From UMGS1889 sp900556055 (lineage in GTDB: Bacteria; Bacillota; Clostridia; Oscillospirales; Ruminococcaceae), in assembly GCA_902463265.1 (NCBI GenBank), contig CABQEV010000008.1, forward strand, positions 22,944-86,943: DNA of 64,000 nucleotides, read 5' to 3'. Position 1 is the first letter of the stretch; the number at the start of each line of letters is the position of its first letter. A program made the position numbers and the translations under genes. This document shows positions 1 to 9,525 of the stretch, piece after piece. The notes beneath the pieces are model-generated. The model was not told the DNA's origin, did no database searches, and saw nothing but the letters and a program-made list of their open reading frames with translations.

Positions 1-337
1 CGGTATGATATCTCACTGCATTCAGAATATCCTCATCATGAAATCCCAGAACGAATTCCGAATAATATGCCCCTGCGACAGCATGCCAGAGTGCGGGGAC
101 CTTCTTCTCCTCCTCGCTGACATCTCTCAGGCTGAGCGAAACGTAATGCTTCTGCTCCTCGGGCGTTATCTCCTTGCAGATATCATGCAGAAGTCCCGCA
201 GTATACGCTTTTTCGGGATCTCCGCCGTATCTTTCCGCAAGCCTTCTCGCCTCGTCTGCGACATTTCTGCTGTGGATATATCTTTTCTTTGATAATCTTA
301 TCTTCAGTATCTCAATGATCTTTTCGTTGTTATCCAA
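1..337 (-). CDS. yqeK: YqeK-like HD-domain phosphohydrolase (3' end cut by window edge)
   Basis: This reading frame begins with a TTG codon at 337-335 directly after the nadD stop (341-339), with a GAAGGTG ribosome site inside the end of nadD. It stays open to the window edge, so about 112 N-terminal residues are visible. The translation carries the HD-superfamily metal ligands in the expected order: an early HSRNV, then LLHDICKE, then WHAVAGA. This matches YqeK, which hydrolyses diadenosine tetraphosphate symmetrically, and the nadD-yqeK order is the usual one in Firmicutes. The C-terminal half lies outside the window. Function is assigned by family and context. Confidence 0.85.
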   Translation of the reverse strand, partial: MDNNEKIIEILKIRLSKKRYIHSRNVADEARRLAERYGGDPEKAYTAGLLHDICKEITPEEQKHYVSLSLRDVSEEEKKVPALWHAVAGAYYSEFVLGFHDEDILNAVRYHT

Positions 338-338
338 G

Positions 339-944
339 CTATTCACCTTCGGTAATTTTCATTTCACGAATATATTGTACAACTTTTTCGGGCAAATAGC
401 AAGAGATATCAAGCTTATTTTCAATTTTTTCACGAATTTCCGTGGAAGAAAGCGGGAACGGAGTTATGTTTATCAGCCTGACCTTTCCGTATCGGGACAG
501 TTCATCGGCACATTCGGAAAGCTCACCGAAATCCCCGTTTTCACGTGATGCTGCCGCTATTGAAGCTAGCTGCATTATCTCCTCAAAATTCTTCCATCTT
601 TTCAGTGACAGCAGCATATCGCTCCCGACGATCAGATAAAGCTCATCATCGGGATACATTTCATGAAAATGCCTGAGCGTCAGCACTGTATAGCTTACGC
701 CGCTGCTGTCAAGTTCATACCTGCTGACCGAGCAGTTTTTTATATCACCGAAAGCCAGCCTGCACATATTAAATCTGTCATCTCCCGAAAACATGGGCTT
801 TACGCCCTGCTTGAACGGAGATATCCCCGTCGGGACGATCAATATCCTGTCGGGGCAAAGTGCTGCCGACATCTCCCTGACAAGATTTACATGACCGTTA
901 TGCACAGGATTGAAGCTTCCGCCGAATATCGCAGTTATTCCCAT
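339..944 (-). CDS. nadD: Nicotinate-nucleotide adenylyltransferase
   Basis: The 201-residue protein joins nicotinate mononucleotide to ATP to give deamido-NAD, a late step of NAD synthesis in the cytoplasm. It has the nucleotidyltransferase start GGSFNPVHNGH (near residues 8-18) with the HxGH signature, and the distal SSTEIREKI motif that closes over ATP. Length is normal for the family. The start ATG (944-942) overlaps the yhbY stop as TGATG, and yqeK follows after one base, so these genes look translationally coupled. Confidence 0.95.
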   Translation of the reverse strand: MGITAIFGGSFNPVHNGHVNLVREMSAALCPDRILIVPTGISPFKQGVKPMFSGDDRFNMCRLAFGDIKNCSVSRYELDSSGVSYTVLTLRHFHEMYPDDELYLIVGSDMLLSLKRWKNFEEIMQLASIAAASRENGDFGELSECADELSRYGKVRLINITPFPLSSTEIREKIENKLDISCYLPEKVVQYIREMKITEGE

Positions 945-1231
945 CAGAGCGTGATCTTAGGCTCTTTCGGATTGCGCCTGAACAGCACGAACTTGTTTCC
1001 GATGACCTGAACTACCTCTGCGCCTGTCTTTTCCGCAAGCTCGTTCGCAGCCTCTGCGGGAGACACCATAGAGTTGTCGAGAACCTTGCCCTTGACAAGC
1101 TCTCTCGCCCTGAGAGCGTCGTTGACCTGTGCCGCAAGAGTATCGGGGATCCCGCCCTTGCCGACCTGAATTATAGTATCCTCCGTAGATGCGATGCCCT
1201 TTAATTTTGCACGCTGTTTGCTTGTAAGCAT
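944..1231 (-). CDS. yhbY: YhbY-family CRM-domain RNA-binding protein
   Basis: A 95-residue protein that is almost entirely one CRM domain, including the GKGGIPDTL stretch that matches the conserved GxxG loop. The family binds pre-50S ribosomal particles and is thought to help ribosome assembly. The start was set at ATG 1231-1229 because AAGGA lies just upstream. An 18-codon in-frame extension upstream would run inside rdgB and has no ribosome site of its own. It lies between rdgB and nadD with almost no spacing. Confidence 0.9.
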   Translation of the reverse strand: MLTSKQRAKLKGIASTEDTIIQVGKGGIPDTLAAQVNDALRARELVKGKVLDNSMVSPAEAANELAEKTGAEVVQVIGNKFVLFRRNPKEPKITL

Positions 1232-1232
1232 A

Positions 1233-1811
1233 TTATTTATCCTTTCTTTCCGCGAGATATTCGGCAAGCATTCTGAGTGCCGCACCTCTGTGGCTCATTC
1301 CGTTCTTTTCCTCTGCTGATATCTCGGCGAACGACTTATCTCCGACCATGAATATCGGATCGTAGCCGAAGCCGTTGGTTCCGCGCTTTTCATGGCCGAT
1401 GCGTCCCTCGCAGGTACCTCTGAATGTCTTTGATGTGCCGTCCCTGCCGATGAAGCATATGCAGCACACAAAGCGTGCCGTTCTCTTTTCATCGGGAACG
1501 CCCTCCAGCTTGTCGAGTACCTTTTGGCAGCGGTGTCCCGGTTCTGCATATCTTGCGGAATATACACCGGGTTCGCCGTTCAGATAATCGACTTCAAGTC
1601 CGCTGTCATCAGCTATGCAGATATCTCCCGAAAGCTTATGGACAGCATCTGCTTTAAGAAATGCATTTTCCTCGAAGGTTGTGCCGTTTTCCTCGACCTC
1701 TATATCAATGCCTGCGTCAGACTGCGAAACCACCTCATAGCCCATAGGCGAAAGTATCTCGCCGACCTCACGCACTTTGTTTTTGTTGTTCGTTGCAAGA
1801 ATTATTCTCAT
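1233..1811 (-). CDS. rdgB: dITP/XTP pyrophosphatase (RdgB/HAM1 family)
   Basis: This 192-residue enzyme removes non-canonical purine nucleotides (dITP, XTP) from the pool by releasing pyrophosphate. Visible hallmarks are the N-terminal ATNNKNKVREV substrate loop, the ADDSGLEVDYLNGEPGVYSARY block and the NGFGYDPIF motif, followed by SHRGAALRML. Length is typical. Its ATG overlaps the ftsY stop by four bases (ATGA), which indicates coupling to the upstream gene. Confidence 0.95.
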   Translation of the reverse strand: MRIILATNNKNKVREVGEILSPMGYEVVSQSDAGIDIEVEENGTTFEENAFLKADAVHKLSGDICIADDSGLEVDYLNGEPGVYSARYAEPGHRCQKVLDKLEGVPDEKRTARFVCCICFIGRDGTSKTFRGTCEGRIGHEKRGTNGFGYDPIFMVGDKSFAEISAEEKNGMSHRGAALRMLAEYLAERKDK

Positions 1812-3175
1812 TTATCCTCGTCCTTCTTCTTTTTTCCGAATGTGATCTCCTTGAAAAGAAATCCGAATTTTCCGTCCTTAATACTCTTTTTCTCAGGCTT
1901 ATCGGATACTTCGCCGTCCTTTTCTTCCTCAGCGTCGGACTCGGCATTTTCTTCGTCCTCACTGCTTTCCTCCTCGGGGATATCATGCTCTGCAGCCTCA
2001 GTGTCTTCATATGAAGCTTCCTCGGCAATGTCCGCCGTATCATCGGAGATGTCCTCGGGTACGTCTTCATCTATCGGCGAATCCACGATCACTTCTTCGG
2101 AAATTTCAGCGTGCTCAGCTTCTTCTCCAGCCGTTTCAGTCTGTTCGGGGATATTATCCTCGGGAATTTCCTTAATGATTTCTTCGGCCTCATTGGAATC
2201 TGCATCTGTTTCTGCATCTCCCTCGTTATCATCGTCCAGGCGATGATAGTTATAATCAAAATCTGTTTCCTCGTCGAAAAGTGCATCAACGAAATCCTTT
2301 GCGGAAAACTCCTGCAGATCGTCAAGCTTTTCTCCGACTCCCACAAGCTTAACGGGAATACCCAGCTCCTTGTGGATAGAAATGATGATACCGCCCTTTG
2401 CGGTTCCGTCAAGCTTAGTAAGAACTATACCCGTAATGTCGGCGACCTCGCTGAAAAGCTTAGCCTGATTTACGGCATTCTGACCTGTCGTTGCATCAAG
2501 GACGAGCAGCGTTTCAAGCGAGCAGCCCTCAGCCTGCTGATTGATTATCCTGCTGATCTTGCGAAGCTCCTCCATCAAGTTTTTCTTGTTGTGCAGACGG
2601 CCTGCCGTGTCGCAGATAAGCACATCGGTGCCTCTCGCCTTTGCGGCGGTAACAGCATCAAACACAACAGATGCGGGATCCGATCCCTCGTCATGCTTTA
2701 CAATGTCAACGCCCGCACGCTGAGTCCATACCTCAAGCTGTTCAACGGCAGCCGCACGGAACGTATCCGCCGCCGCAACAAGCACGCTTTTTCCCTGAGC
2801 TTTGAGGTTTGCGGAAAGCTTTCCGATAGTCGTTGTCTTTCCCGCACCGTTTACGCCAATAACAAGTATAACGGACGGCTTTGTGGAAAGATCAAGCTTT
2901 TTATCCTCGCCGAGCATTCCGATAAGGATCTCCTTCAGCTCACTCTTTATCTCGGAAACGTCCTTGATGCCCTTTTCCCTGACTCTTTTTCTCAGCTCAT
3001 CGCAGACAGCCATGGACGTTTCTGCGCCGATGTCAGACATGATGAGCGTTTCTTCAAGCTCCTCAAAAAACTCCTCGTCTATCTTCGTGAATGAGTTGAG
3101 CAAACGCTCGATATTTCCCATCAGCGAATCCTTGGTTTTTTTCAGACCTTCTTTGATTTTATCAAAAAAACCCAT
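1808..3175 (-). CDS. ftsY: Signal recognition particle receptor FtsY with C-terminal acidic extension
   Basis: FtsY is the SRP receptor GTPase that delivers nascent membrane proteins to the Sec translocon. Residues 1-300 form a complete NG domain: an amphipathic N-terminus (MGFFDKIKEGLKK), the P-loop GVNGAGKTTT (107-116), DTAGR (189-193) and TKLDGTAKGG (253-262), ending in DFVDALF. A further 155 residues follow. They are strongly acidic from 301 to about 428, then switch to a short tail with hydrophobic and basic residues (GFLFKEITFGKKKK). FtsY proteins that have an acidic region usually carry it before the NG domain, so this order is unusual. The extension is in frame and ends just before rdgB, so it is not a sequencing run-on. 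AAAGGA precedes the start. Confidence 0.95.
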   Translation of the reverse strand: MGFFDKIKEGLKKTKDSLMGNIERLLNSFTKIDEEFFEELEETLIMSDIGAETSMAVCDELRKRVREKGIKDVSEIKSELKEILIGMLGEDKKLDLSTKPSVILVIGVNGAGKTTTIGKLSANLKAQGKSVLVAAADTFRAAAVEQLEVWTQRAGVDIVKHDEGSDPASVVFDAVTAAKARGTDVLICDTAGRLHNKKNLMEELRKISRIINQQAEGCSLETLLVLDATTGQNAVNQAKLFSEVADITGIVLTKLDGTAKGGIIISIHKELGIPVKLVGVGEKLDDLQEFSAKDFVDALFDEETDFDYNYHRLDDDNEGDAETDADSNEAEEIIKEIPEDNIPEQTETAGEEAEHAEISEEVIVDSPIDEDVPEDISDDTADIAEEASYEDTEAAEHDIPEEESSEDEENAESDAEEEKDGEVSDKPEKKSIKDGKFGFLFKEITFGKKKKDEDK

Positions 3176-3196
3176 ATAAAGTCATTCCTTTCTGAG

Positions 3197-6100
3197 TTAT
3201 CCGACATTGCCGCTGTCGGTGTCAGCAGGCGGCTGCTCCATTCTGAGAAGCCTTGAAATGCCCTTTTCCTGCATCGTAACTCCGTAAAGTATATCCGCTT
3301 CCTCCATAGTTCCGCGTCTGTGCGTCACGACGATGAACTGTGTCGTATCGGTAAAATGCCTCAGATACTGCGCATATTTCGTTACATTGACATCATCGAG
3401 AGCAGCCTCGATCTCATCAAGTATACAGAACGGCGCAGGCTTTATCTTCAGTATTGAGAAATAGATCGCTATCGCAACAAAAGCCTGCTCGCCGCCTGAC
3501 AGCAGCGACAGATTTTTTATTACCTTTCCCGGAGGTGCAACGTTTATCTCTATTCCCGATTCAAGAACATCCTCGGGATCAGTGAGCGTAAGCTCCGCAC
3601 GTCCGCCGCCGAAAAGCTCGACAAATATCTTTTTGAAGTTGTCGTTGATGGCGGTAAAGCTTTCGGAAAACTGCTTTTTCATATTCTCCGTAAGCTCCTC
3701 GATGAGCCGTTCTATCTCCTTTTTGGATACCTCGACATCTTTCAGCTGTCCCGACATGAATTCATATCTTTCGGATACTTCCTTGTATTCCTCGACAGCT
3801 GCAACATTGACATTTCCGAGTCCTCTTATCTTCTGCTTCAGCTCATTGAGATCTCTCTGCGCAATAAGCATATCCTCGACAGGCGACGCTATCCGTGCAG
3901 CCTCGGAACGTGAGATATTATACTGTTCAAGCATATCCGCAACTATCTTGTCAACACTTCCGTTGACCGATCTGATGCGTTCCTCCAGCCTTGTTTTCTC
4001 AGTACCGTAGCTTTCCTTCGTGCTGTTCAGCTCGCTTGACCTGATGCGGTTCTCGTTTGACCTGCGCTCGAAATCGTCACGCTTCTGAGTATATTCACTT
4101 ATCTGCGAATTGATACGTCCCGAATCATCGGAGGCCTCGGAAAGCCTGCGGTTTCTGTCTTCGATATCCTTCTGCTTTTCCTTTATTATGACCTCCTGCT
4201 CCTTGATCCTCAGGAGCAGACCTGCCGAATCTCCGCTCTTTTCCTCAGCTGTTTTTTTCAGCTCTTCAACAGCAGCCTCGGCATTTTCCCTGTCCTTTTC
4301 AAGCCCCATTTTTCTGAGCTGCATATCGGATATGATCCCCGATATCCTGTCACGCTCGCTGCCGAGCTTTTCCGATCTTTCACGTCCGACAGACGCTTCC
4401 GCTTCCGCCTTATCTATCTTATCCTTCAGCTCGTCAAGCTCTGCCGCACTGTCGGAAAGCTCCTTTTTCTTGGATTTCAGAGCTTCCTTCAGACTGTTCA
4501 GCTGTTCTTCGGCAAGCTTTGCGGATCTCTCATTCTGCTCCGACAATCCGTCTATACGGCGTATCTCAGCTTCAAATTTCACCTTGTCGCTTTCGATAGT
4601 TCGGAGCGTTTCCTTTGCGGCTTCCAGATCTATCGCAAGCTTGTCCCTCTCGGCTTTGAGCTTCTCCGCGCGGGACGCAGCTTCCTTTTGCTTATCCGCA
4701 AGACCGTGCGCCTCATTTTTCAGCGTTTCGATCTCATTCTTTCGGGACAGCATTCCGTTTGACTTATTCGACGAACCTCCCGTAAATGAACCGCCTGCGT
4801 TGATGACCTGACCGTCAAGCGTTACTATCTTGAAGCGATAGCCGTATTTTTTGCCTATGAGCGTAGCAAGATCCATATCCTCGGCTATAACTATCCTTCC
4901 GAGAAGTGATGTAAAAATACCCTTGTATTCTTCGTCATATACGGCAAGATCGGACGCTACCGCAATAAATCCATCGCAGTTTTCCAACCCTGTTTCACGC
5001 AGACCGTTTCCCCTTACCGATGTTATGGGGAGAAAAGTAGCACGTCCCGCCTTTGTTTCCTGCAAAAATCTGATGCACCGCTTCGCAGTTTCTTCATTAT
5101 CCACAACAATATTCTGCATTGCGCCGCCGAGAGCAGTTTCGATAGCAAGGCTGTACTCAGGCTCCGTGCTGATAAGCTGCGAAACAGAACCCCTTATGCC
5201 GCCGATGCGTCCGCTCTGACCTGCCGTAAGCACCATCTTTACACTGTGCTGGAAGCCTGACATGCTGTTTTCGAGATCTTCGAGAAGTGATATTCTCTGC
5301 GACTTTTCACGCAGCGCAAAACCGATATTCTGGAGTTCCTTTTCTGCCGCAGAATACTTTTCCGCCTTTCCCGCATACAGCCTGTCAAGTCCCGAAAGAC
5401 GGTTGTTTTCCTCCGCCTTTTTTTCATCGAGCGTCCTCAGACCGTCCTCAATCTCGGCACGCTCGCCTGCCAGCCTTTCAGCCTCTATCCTGCGCTGTTC
5501 ATCGCTGTCAACGCCTGCCTTTATTCTGCCGCTGATGTCTTCGAGAACGGCATCTCCCGCATCGAGAGAAACTTTAAGCTCGGACTGACGTATGTACATT
5601 CTGCTCAGCTCTTCGCCCGCAGCCGCAAACTCCTTGGAGAAGCTTTCCTGCTCACTCAGCAGATCACGGAACTCTCTGTCCGCATCATCTGCCTTCTTCC
5701 GGCATTCAGCCGCTTCTTCGTTTATCCTGTCTATCTCATCGAGCCTTTCCTGTATCTTACGCTCTGTTTCACGGCCCGATTCTTCGGAATTCTTTATGCG
5801 TTCCTTCAATTCTTCGATAGCCTGTTCGCAGTGCGTTATGTCATTATTGAAAACTGCTATATCCGAACGCAGCTGCTCATTTGCCGCATCTGCATTCTTC
5901 AGCTGATCTCTCAGCTGATCTATCTTAACGATCGCATCCTGCTTTCCGCGGAACAGCTCATTTGTCTCATTTTCCAGACGATTAAGTTCAGCGGATGTAT
6001 TATCATATCCCGCATTATTTATGAGCAGCTTTTCATTCAGTTCATCAAGCTTTTCCTTATACTCATCGAGCTGCTTCATCCATACGGAAATTTCCAGCGT

Positions 6101-6769
6101 CTTTCTTTCATCGGAAAGCTTGATGAATTTCTGTGCCTTCTCGGACTGTATCCTCAGCGGCTCAACACGGCTCTCAAGCTCTGCAAGGATATCCCTGAGC
6201 CTTACGAGATTGTCCTCGGCTGCCGCAAGACGGCGCTCCGCTTCGGCACGGCGGTATCTGAATTTCGATATGCCCGCTGCCTCCTCGAATATCTCACGTC
6301 TTTCGTTGGACTTTGCGGAAACTATCTCCGCAACACGTCCCTGACCGATTATCGAGTAGCCGTCTCTGCCAAGACCCGTGTCCATGAACATCTCAAGAAT
6401 GTCCTTCAGACGCACCTGCCTGCCGTTTATCATGTATTCGCTTTCGCCGCTTCTGTAAAGCTTTCTCGTAACGGAAACTTCCTCCTCATCTATCGCAAGA
6501 AGTCCCCTGTCATTGACGATATTGAGCGTAACGGCAGCAAATCCGACGGGCTTTCTGAACTGAGTTCCCGCAAAGATAACATCCTCCATCTTAGCTCCTC
6601 TGAGAGTTTTCGAGGACTGTTCTCCGAGCACCCATCTTACAGCATCGCCGATGTTGCTCTTGCCGCTTCCGTTTGGTCCGACAACAGCCGTAACGCCCCG
6701 TCCGAATTCAAGCTTTATCTTGTCCGGAAAGGATTTGAAGCCCTGTAATTCAAGTGATTTTAAATACAT
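3197..6769 (-). CDS. smc: Chromosome segregation ATPase SMC
   Basis: At 1190 residues this is a full-length SMC, the core of the condensin-like complex (with ScpA and ScpB) that organises and segregates the chromosome. The N-terminal head has the Walker A GPNGSGKSN near residue 32. Two long coiled-coil arms, rich in Glu, Lys and Arg, flank a hinge near residues 510-660. The C-terminal head has the signature LSGGEQAFVA and a Walker B FCILDEIEAALDD. The start overlaps the end of the radical SAM gene by 20 bases and has AAGGAAG upstream. ftsY follows 21 bases downstream. Confidence 0.97.
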   Translation of the reverse strand: MYLKSLELQGFKSFPDKIKLEFGRGVTAVVGPNGSGKSNIGDAVRWVLGEQSSKTLRGAKMEDVIFAGTQFRKPVGFAAVTLNIVNDRGLLAIDEEEVSVTRKLYRSGESEYMINGRQVRLKDILEMFMDTGLGRDGYSIIGQGRVAEIVSAKSNERREIFEEAAGISKFRYRRAEAERRLAAAEDNLVRLRDILAELESRVEPLRIQSEKAQKFIKLSDERKTLEISVWMKQLDEYKEKLDELNEKLLINNAGYDNTSAELNRLENETNELFRGKQDAIVKIDQLRDQLKNADAANEQLRSDIAVFNNDITHCEQAIEELKERIKNSEESGRETERKIQERLDEIDRINEEAAECRKKADDADREFRDLLSEQESFSKEFAAAGEELSRMYIRQSELKVSLDAGDAVLEDISGRIKAGVDSDEQRRIEAERLAGERAEIEDGLRTLDEKKAEENNRLSGLDRLYAGKAEKYSAAEKELQNIGFALREKSQRISLLEDLENSMSGFQHSVKMVLTAGQSGRIGGIRGSVSQLISTEPEYSLAIETALGGAMQNIVVDNEETAKRCIRFLQETKAGRATFLPITSVRGNGLRETGLENCDGFIAVASDLAVYDEEYKGIFTSLLGRIVIAEDMDLATLIGKKYGYRFKIVTLDGQVINAGGSFTGGSSNKSNGMLSRKNEIETLKNEAHGLADKQKEAASRAEKLKAERDKLAIDLEAAKETLRTIESDKVKFEAEIRRIDGLSEQNERSAKLAEEQLNSLKEALKSKKKELSDSAAELDELKDKIDKAEAEASVGRERSEKLGSERDRISGIISDMQLRKMGLEKDRENAEAAVEELKKTAEEKSGDSAGLLLRIKEQEVIIKEKQKDIEDRNRRLSEASDDSGRINSQISEYTQKRDDFERRSNENRIRSSELNSTKESYGTEKTRLEERIRSVNGSVDKIVADMLEQYNISRSEAARIASPVEDMLIAQRDLNELKQKIRGLGNVNVAAVEEYKEVSERYEFMSGQLKDVEVSKKEIERLIEELTENMKKQFSESFTAINDNFKKIFVELFGGGRAELTLTDPEDVLESGIEINVAPPGKVIKNLSLLSGGEQAFVAIAIYFSILKIKPAPFCILDEIEAALDDVNVTKYAQYLRHFTDTTQFIVVTHRRGTMEEADILYGVTMQEKGISRLLRMEQPPADTDSGNVG

Positions 6770-7793
6770 TCCGCACTTCCTTATTTATGGATAAAGTATC
6801 GGGGGCAAGCGAGTTGTCCTCCGAAATTTTAACGTTCATTCCGACCTTGGAAAAGTATAGCCTGTTTGATTTTTTGTGACCGTATACCGCACCTATGAGC
6901 GATTTGTTCGCCGATACCTCCAGCGCTTCTCCGATACGGCATTCCGACTCATAGTATTTCTCGATAATTTCACGGACTATTATTGAGCGAACTATCTCGG
7001 CAAATGCAGGGTGATAAAATCCCGCCACGGCACTGCCGCCCACGCTGTCCTCGGCATGCAGACCCATTCGTATCACACGGATATCAACGCTCCTGAAAGC
7101 CCAGTATATCATCGCGCAGATGTTCACACATTCATCGAAAGAATAAAGCTTGTATTCACCGCTTTCGTAAAGCTCCGCAAGCCTTGTTCCCCGCAGCACC
7201 GAAACGGGATATATCCTCACCGTGTCGGGGGATATTTTTATTATCTCGGTCATTGTCCTGTATTCGTCCTCACGTGTGCTGCCGTACAGACCGACCATCA
7301 TCTGAAGTCCAAGCTCAAAGCCTTTGCTTCTTATCATTTCGGACGATCTGCGTACATCATCTGCCGTATGTCCTCTCTCATTCATTTGCAGAACTCTGTC
7401 GGACATCGACTGCGCACCCAGTTCTATCGACGTAACGCCGTACCTGTCAAGCTCATCGAGTATCTCATCGCTTATGCAGTCGGGACGTGTGGAGATCCTT
7501 ATTCCGCGGAAACCGTCGGCCCGTGCCTTTTCGGTAAACGGGAATGCCGCCTCAAGCAGCTGCCTGCGGTATCCCTCATCTATCGCCGTAAAGCTTCCGC
7601 CGAAAAAGGCAATTTCCGTTTCCTTTCGGCGCGAAATATCCGAAATGCGTTCAAACTGCGTCCCGATGATCTTCCTGACATCATCGGGAGAAGGCGGTCT
7701 TTCGGTGCTGCTTATCGTCCGCTGATTGCAGAATGAACAGGTATGCGGGCAGCCCATATGCGGCACAAATATCGAGATATTACTGTGTGTCAT
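6750..7793 (-). CDS. Elp3-like radical SAM protein without acetyltransferase domain
   Basis: A 347-residue radical SAM protein. The cluster motif CPHTCSFCNQ (CX3CX2C) sits near residues 14-23 and is followed by the SAM-binding GGSFT segment and ISTRPD. The radical SAM half resembles Elp3, but the C-terminal GNAT acetyltransferase domain of true Elp3 is absent. Such short proteins are known between rnc and smc in Clostridia, and their substrate is not established. ATG 7793 was chosen because GGAG lies 10 bases upstream. A longer frame would begin inside rnc and lacks support. It overlaps rnc by 14 bases. Confidence 0.85.
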   Translation of the reverse strand: MTHSNISIFVPHMGCPHTCSFCNQRTISSTERPPSPDDVRKIIGTQFERISDISRRKETEIAFFGGSFTAIDEGYRRQLLEAAFPFTEKARADGFRGIRISTRPDCISDEILDELDRYGVTSIELGAQSMSDRVLQMNERGHTADDVRRSSEMIRSKGFELGLQMMVGLYGSTREDEYRTMTEIIKISPDTVRIYPVSVLRGTRLAELYESGEYKLYSFDECVNICAMIYWAFRSVDIRVIRMGLHAEDSVGGSAVAGFYHPAFAEIVRSIIVREIIEKYYESECRIGEALEVSANKSLIGAVYGHKKSNRLYFSKVGMNVKISEDNSLAPDTLSINKEVRNVFKIT

Positions 7794-8487
7794 AGCCCAT
7801 AAGCTCCAGTGCTTCCTTTGCAGCCTGCTGTTCAGCCTGCTTCTTGCTGTGTCCCTTTCCCTCGCCGATGACATTACTGTTCAGGAATACCTGCACAACA
7901 AACGCCTTGTCATGATCGGGACCTGTCTGCTCTTTAAGCACATATTCGACCTTTTCTTCGGGATTTTTCTGAACTATTTCCTGAAGGATAGTCTTGTAAT
8001 CATGCAGAGTGCTGCTTCTCTTGCTGTCGATATCCTTGGGCATAAATCCAAGCACATACTTCTTTGCAGCTTCGATGCCTCCGTCAAGATATACTGCCGC
8101 AATGACAGCCTCAAACGCATCGGAAACGATCGACGGACGCTCTCTTCCGCCTGAATTTTCCTCGCCTCTTCCGAGCATTATATACTTGCCCAGCTCGATC
8201 TTATGCGAAAATTCAAACAGCGCACTTTCGCACACGAGCGATGCCCTGATCTTAGTCAGCTCTCCCTCGGGCAGGTGCTTGAAATGGTCAAAAAGATAGC
8301 GTGAAACAACTATCGACAGCACACTGTCCCCCAGAAATTCAAGACGTTCGTTTGAATGTCTCTGACGCTTGTTTTCATTCGCAAATGATGAATGTGACAG
8401 TGCTTCAAAAAGCAGCTCCTTGTTCTTGAACGTATAGCCGATCTTTTTTTCAAATTCTTCAAAATCGGGTCTTTTTTCAGACTGCAT
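7780..8487 (-). CDS. rnc: Ribonuclease III
   Basis: RNase III cuts double-stranded RNA in rRNA processing and mRNA decay. The 235-residue protein has the catalytic signature NERLEFLGDSVL, a second acidic site (SDAFEAVIAAVYLDGG), and a C-terminal double-stranded RNA-binding domain ending in KKQAEQQAAKEALELM. ATG 8487 is preferred because AAGGA lies nine bases before it. An in-frame TTG at 8496 abuts the ribosome site and is less likely. plsX lies immediately upstream, with no acpP in between. Confidence 0.95.
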   Translation of the reverse strand: MQSEKRPDFEEFEKKIGYTFKNKELLFEALSHSSFANENKRQRHSNERLEFLGDSVLSIVVSRYLFDHFKHLPEGELTKIRASLVCESALFEFSHKIELGKYIMLGRGEENSGGRERPSIVSDAFEAVIAAVYLDGGIEAAKKYVLGFMPKDIDSKRSSTLHDYKTILQEIVQKNPEEKVEYVLKEQTGPDHDKAFVVQVFLNSNVIGEGKGHSKKQAEQQAAKEALELMGYDTQ

Positions 8488-8510
8488 ATTTCTCAATCCT
8501 TTCGGTCATG

Positions 8511-9521
8511 TCACTTGTTTTCGGCTTCTGCCTTGACCTTCTCGATAGACTGTGTTACAGCCTCGATCACCTTGCCGTCAACACAGTTTTTAGCCTGACG
8601 GATCGCATTGTAGAATGCCTTTGCGTCAGAGCTTCCGTGTGCCTTGATAACAGGTCTTGAAATACCCATCAGAACAGCACCGCCGACCTCTTTATAATCG
8701 AATTTCTTCTTGAATTCCTTGATTTTCGGCAGTATGAGCAGAGCCGCAAGCTTGCCTCCCAGACCGCCCGAAAGCATATTTTTCAGCTCCTTCGCAAAGA
8801 ACGAACCCATACCCTCATAGAGCTTCAGTGCGATATTTCCCGTGAAACCATCGGAAACAGCTACCTGACATTCGCCGAACGGCAGCTCTCTCGCTTCAAG
8901 ATTTCCGTAGAAATCAACAGGCGAATTTTTGAGCAGCTTGTAAGCCTCGATGTCCATGTCACGGCCCTTTGTGTCCTCCGCACCGACATTCAGCAGTCCG
9001 ACCTTGGGCGACTTTATGCCCATAACACGCTCCATGTAGCATGAGCCCATGATGCCGAACTGAAGCAGCATCTCAGGACGGCACTCAACGTTAGCGCCGC
9101 TGTCAACGAGCATAACGTGTCCCTTTGCAGTCGGGAGGATAGGCGCAAGAACAGCTCTCTTTATGCCCTTTATGCGCTTTGCGATAAATGTTGCGCCGAC
9201 AACGAGTGCGCCCGTGCTTCCGGCGGATACAAAAGCATCGCCCTTTCCCTCGGCAAGTGCCTTCAGACCGACAGCCATCGAGCAGTCGGACTTGCCCTTG
9301 ATTACCTCTGTAGGCTCCTCGTGAATATCAATGACAGACTCCGTATGAATTATCGAGATCCTGTTCAGGCTGATGTTATTTTCCTCAGCCGTCTTTTTGA
9401 TTATGCTCTCATTTCCCGTGAGTGTGATATCAACATCAAGCTTTTCAACTGCTTCCGCAGCACCCTTTATAACTTCGAGAGGAGCGTTGTCCCCGCCGAA
9501 TGCATCAACGATTATGTTCAT
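8511..9521 (-). CDS. plsX: Phosphate acyltransferase PlsX
   Basis: PlsX converts acyl-ACP to acyl-phosphate, the donor for PlsY in phospholipid synthesis at the membrane surface. The 336-residue protein begins MNIIVDAFGGDNAP and contains the family blocks VSAGSTGALV and VLAPILPT, with DGFTGNIALK near the end. ATG 9521 has AAAGGAAG at the right distance. An 18-codon upstream extension in frame has no such site. The usual Firmicutes neighbour acpP is missing here. Confidence 0.95.
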   Translation of the reverse strand: MNIIVDAFGGDNAPLEVIKGAAEAVEKLDVDITLTGNESIIKKTAEENNISLNRISIIHTESVIDIHEEPTEVIKGKSDCSMAVGLKALAEGKGDAFVSAGSTGALVVGATFIAKRIKGIKRAVLAPILPTAKGHVMLVDSGANVECRPEMLLQFGIMGSCYMERVMGIKSPKVGLLNVGAEDTKGRDMDIEAYKLLKNSPVDFYGNLEARELPFGECQVAVSDGFTGNIALKLYEGMGSFFAKELKNMLSGGLGGKLAALLILPKIKEFKKKFDYKEVGGAVLMGISRPVIKAHGSSDAKAFYNAIRQAKNCVDGKVIEAVTQSIEKVKAEAENK

Positions 9522-9525
9522 ATTA

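Noticed and set aside
2111..3094. Long open frame (327 aa) on the plus strand opposite ftsY
   Set aside because: It is antisense to a certain gene, has no ribosome site and no family resemblance. The frame is open because of codon bias on the other strand.
5831..6748. 305-aa plus-strand open frame opposite smc
   Set aside because: Antisense shadow of the smc coding sequence with no supporting signals.
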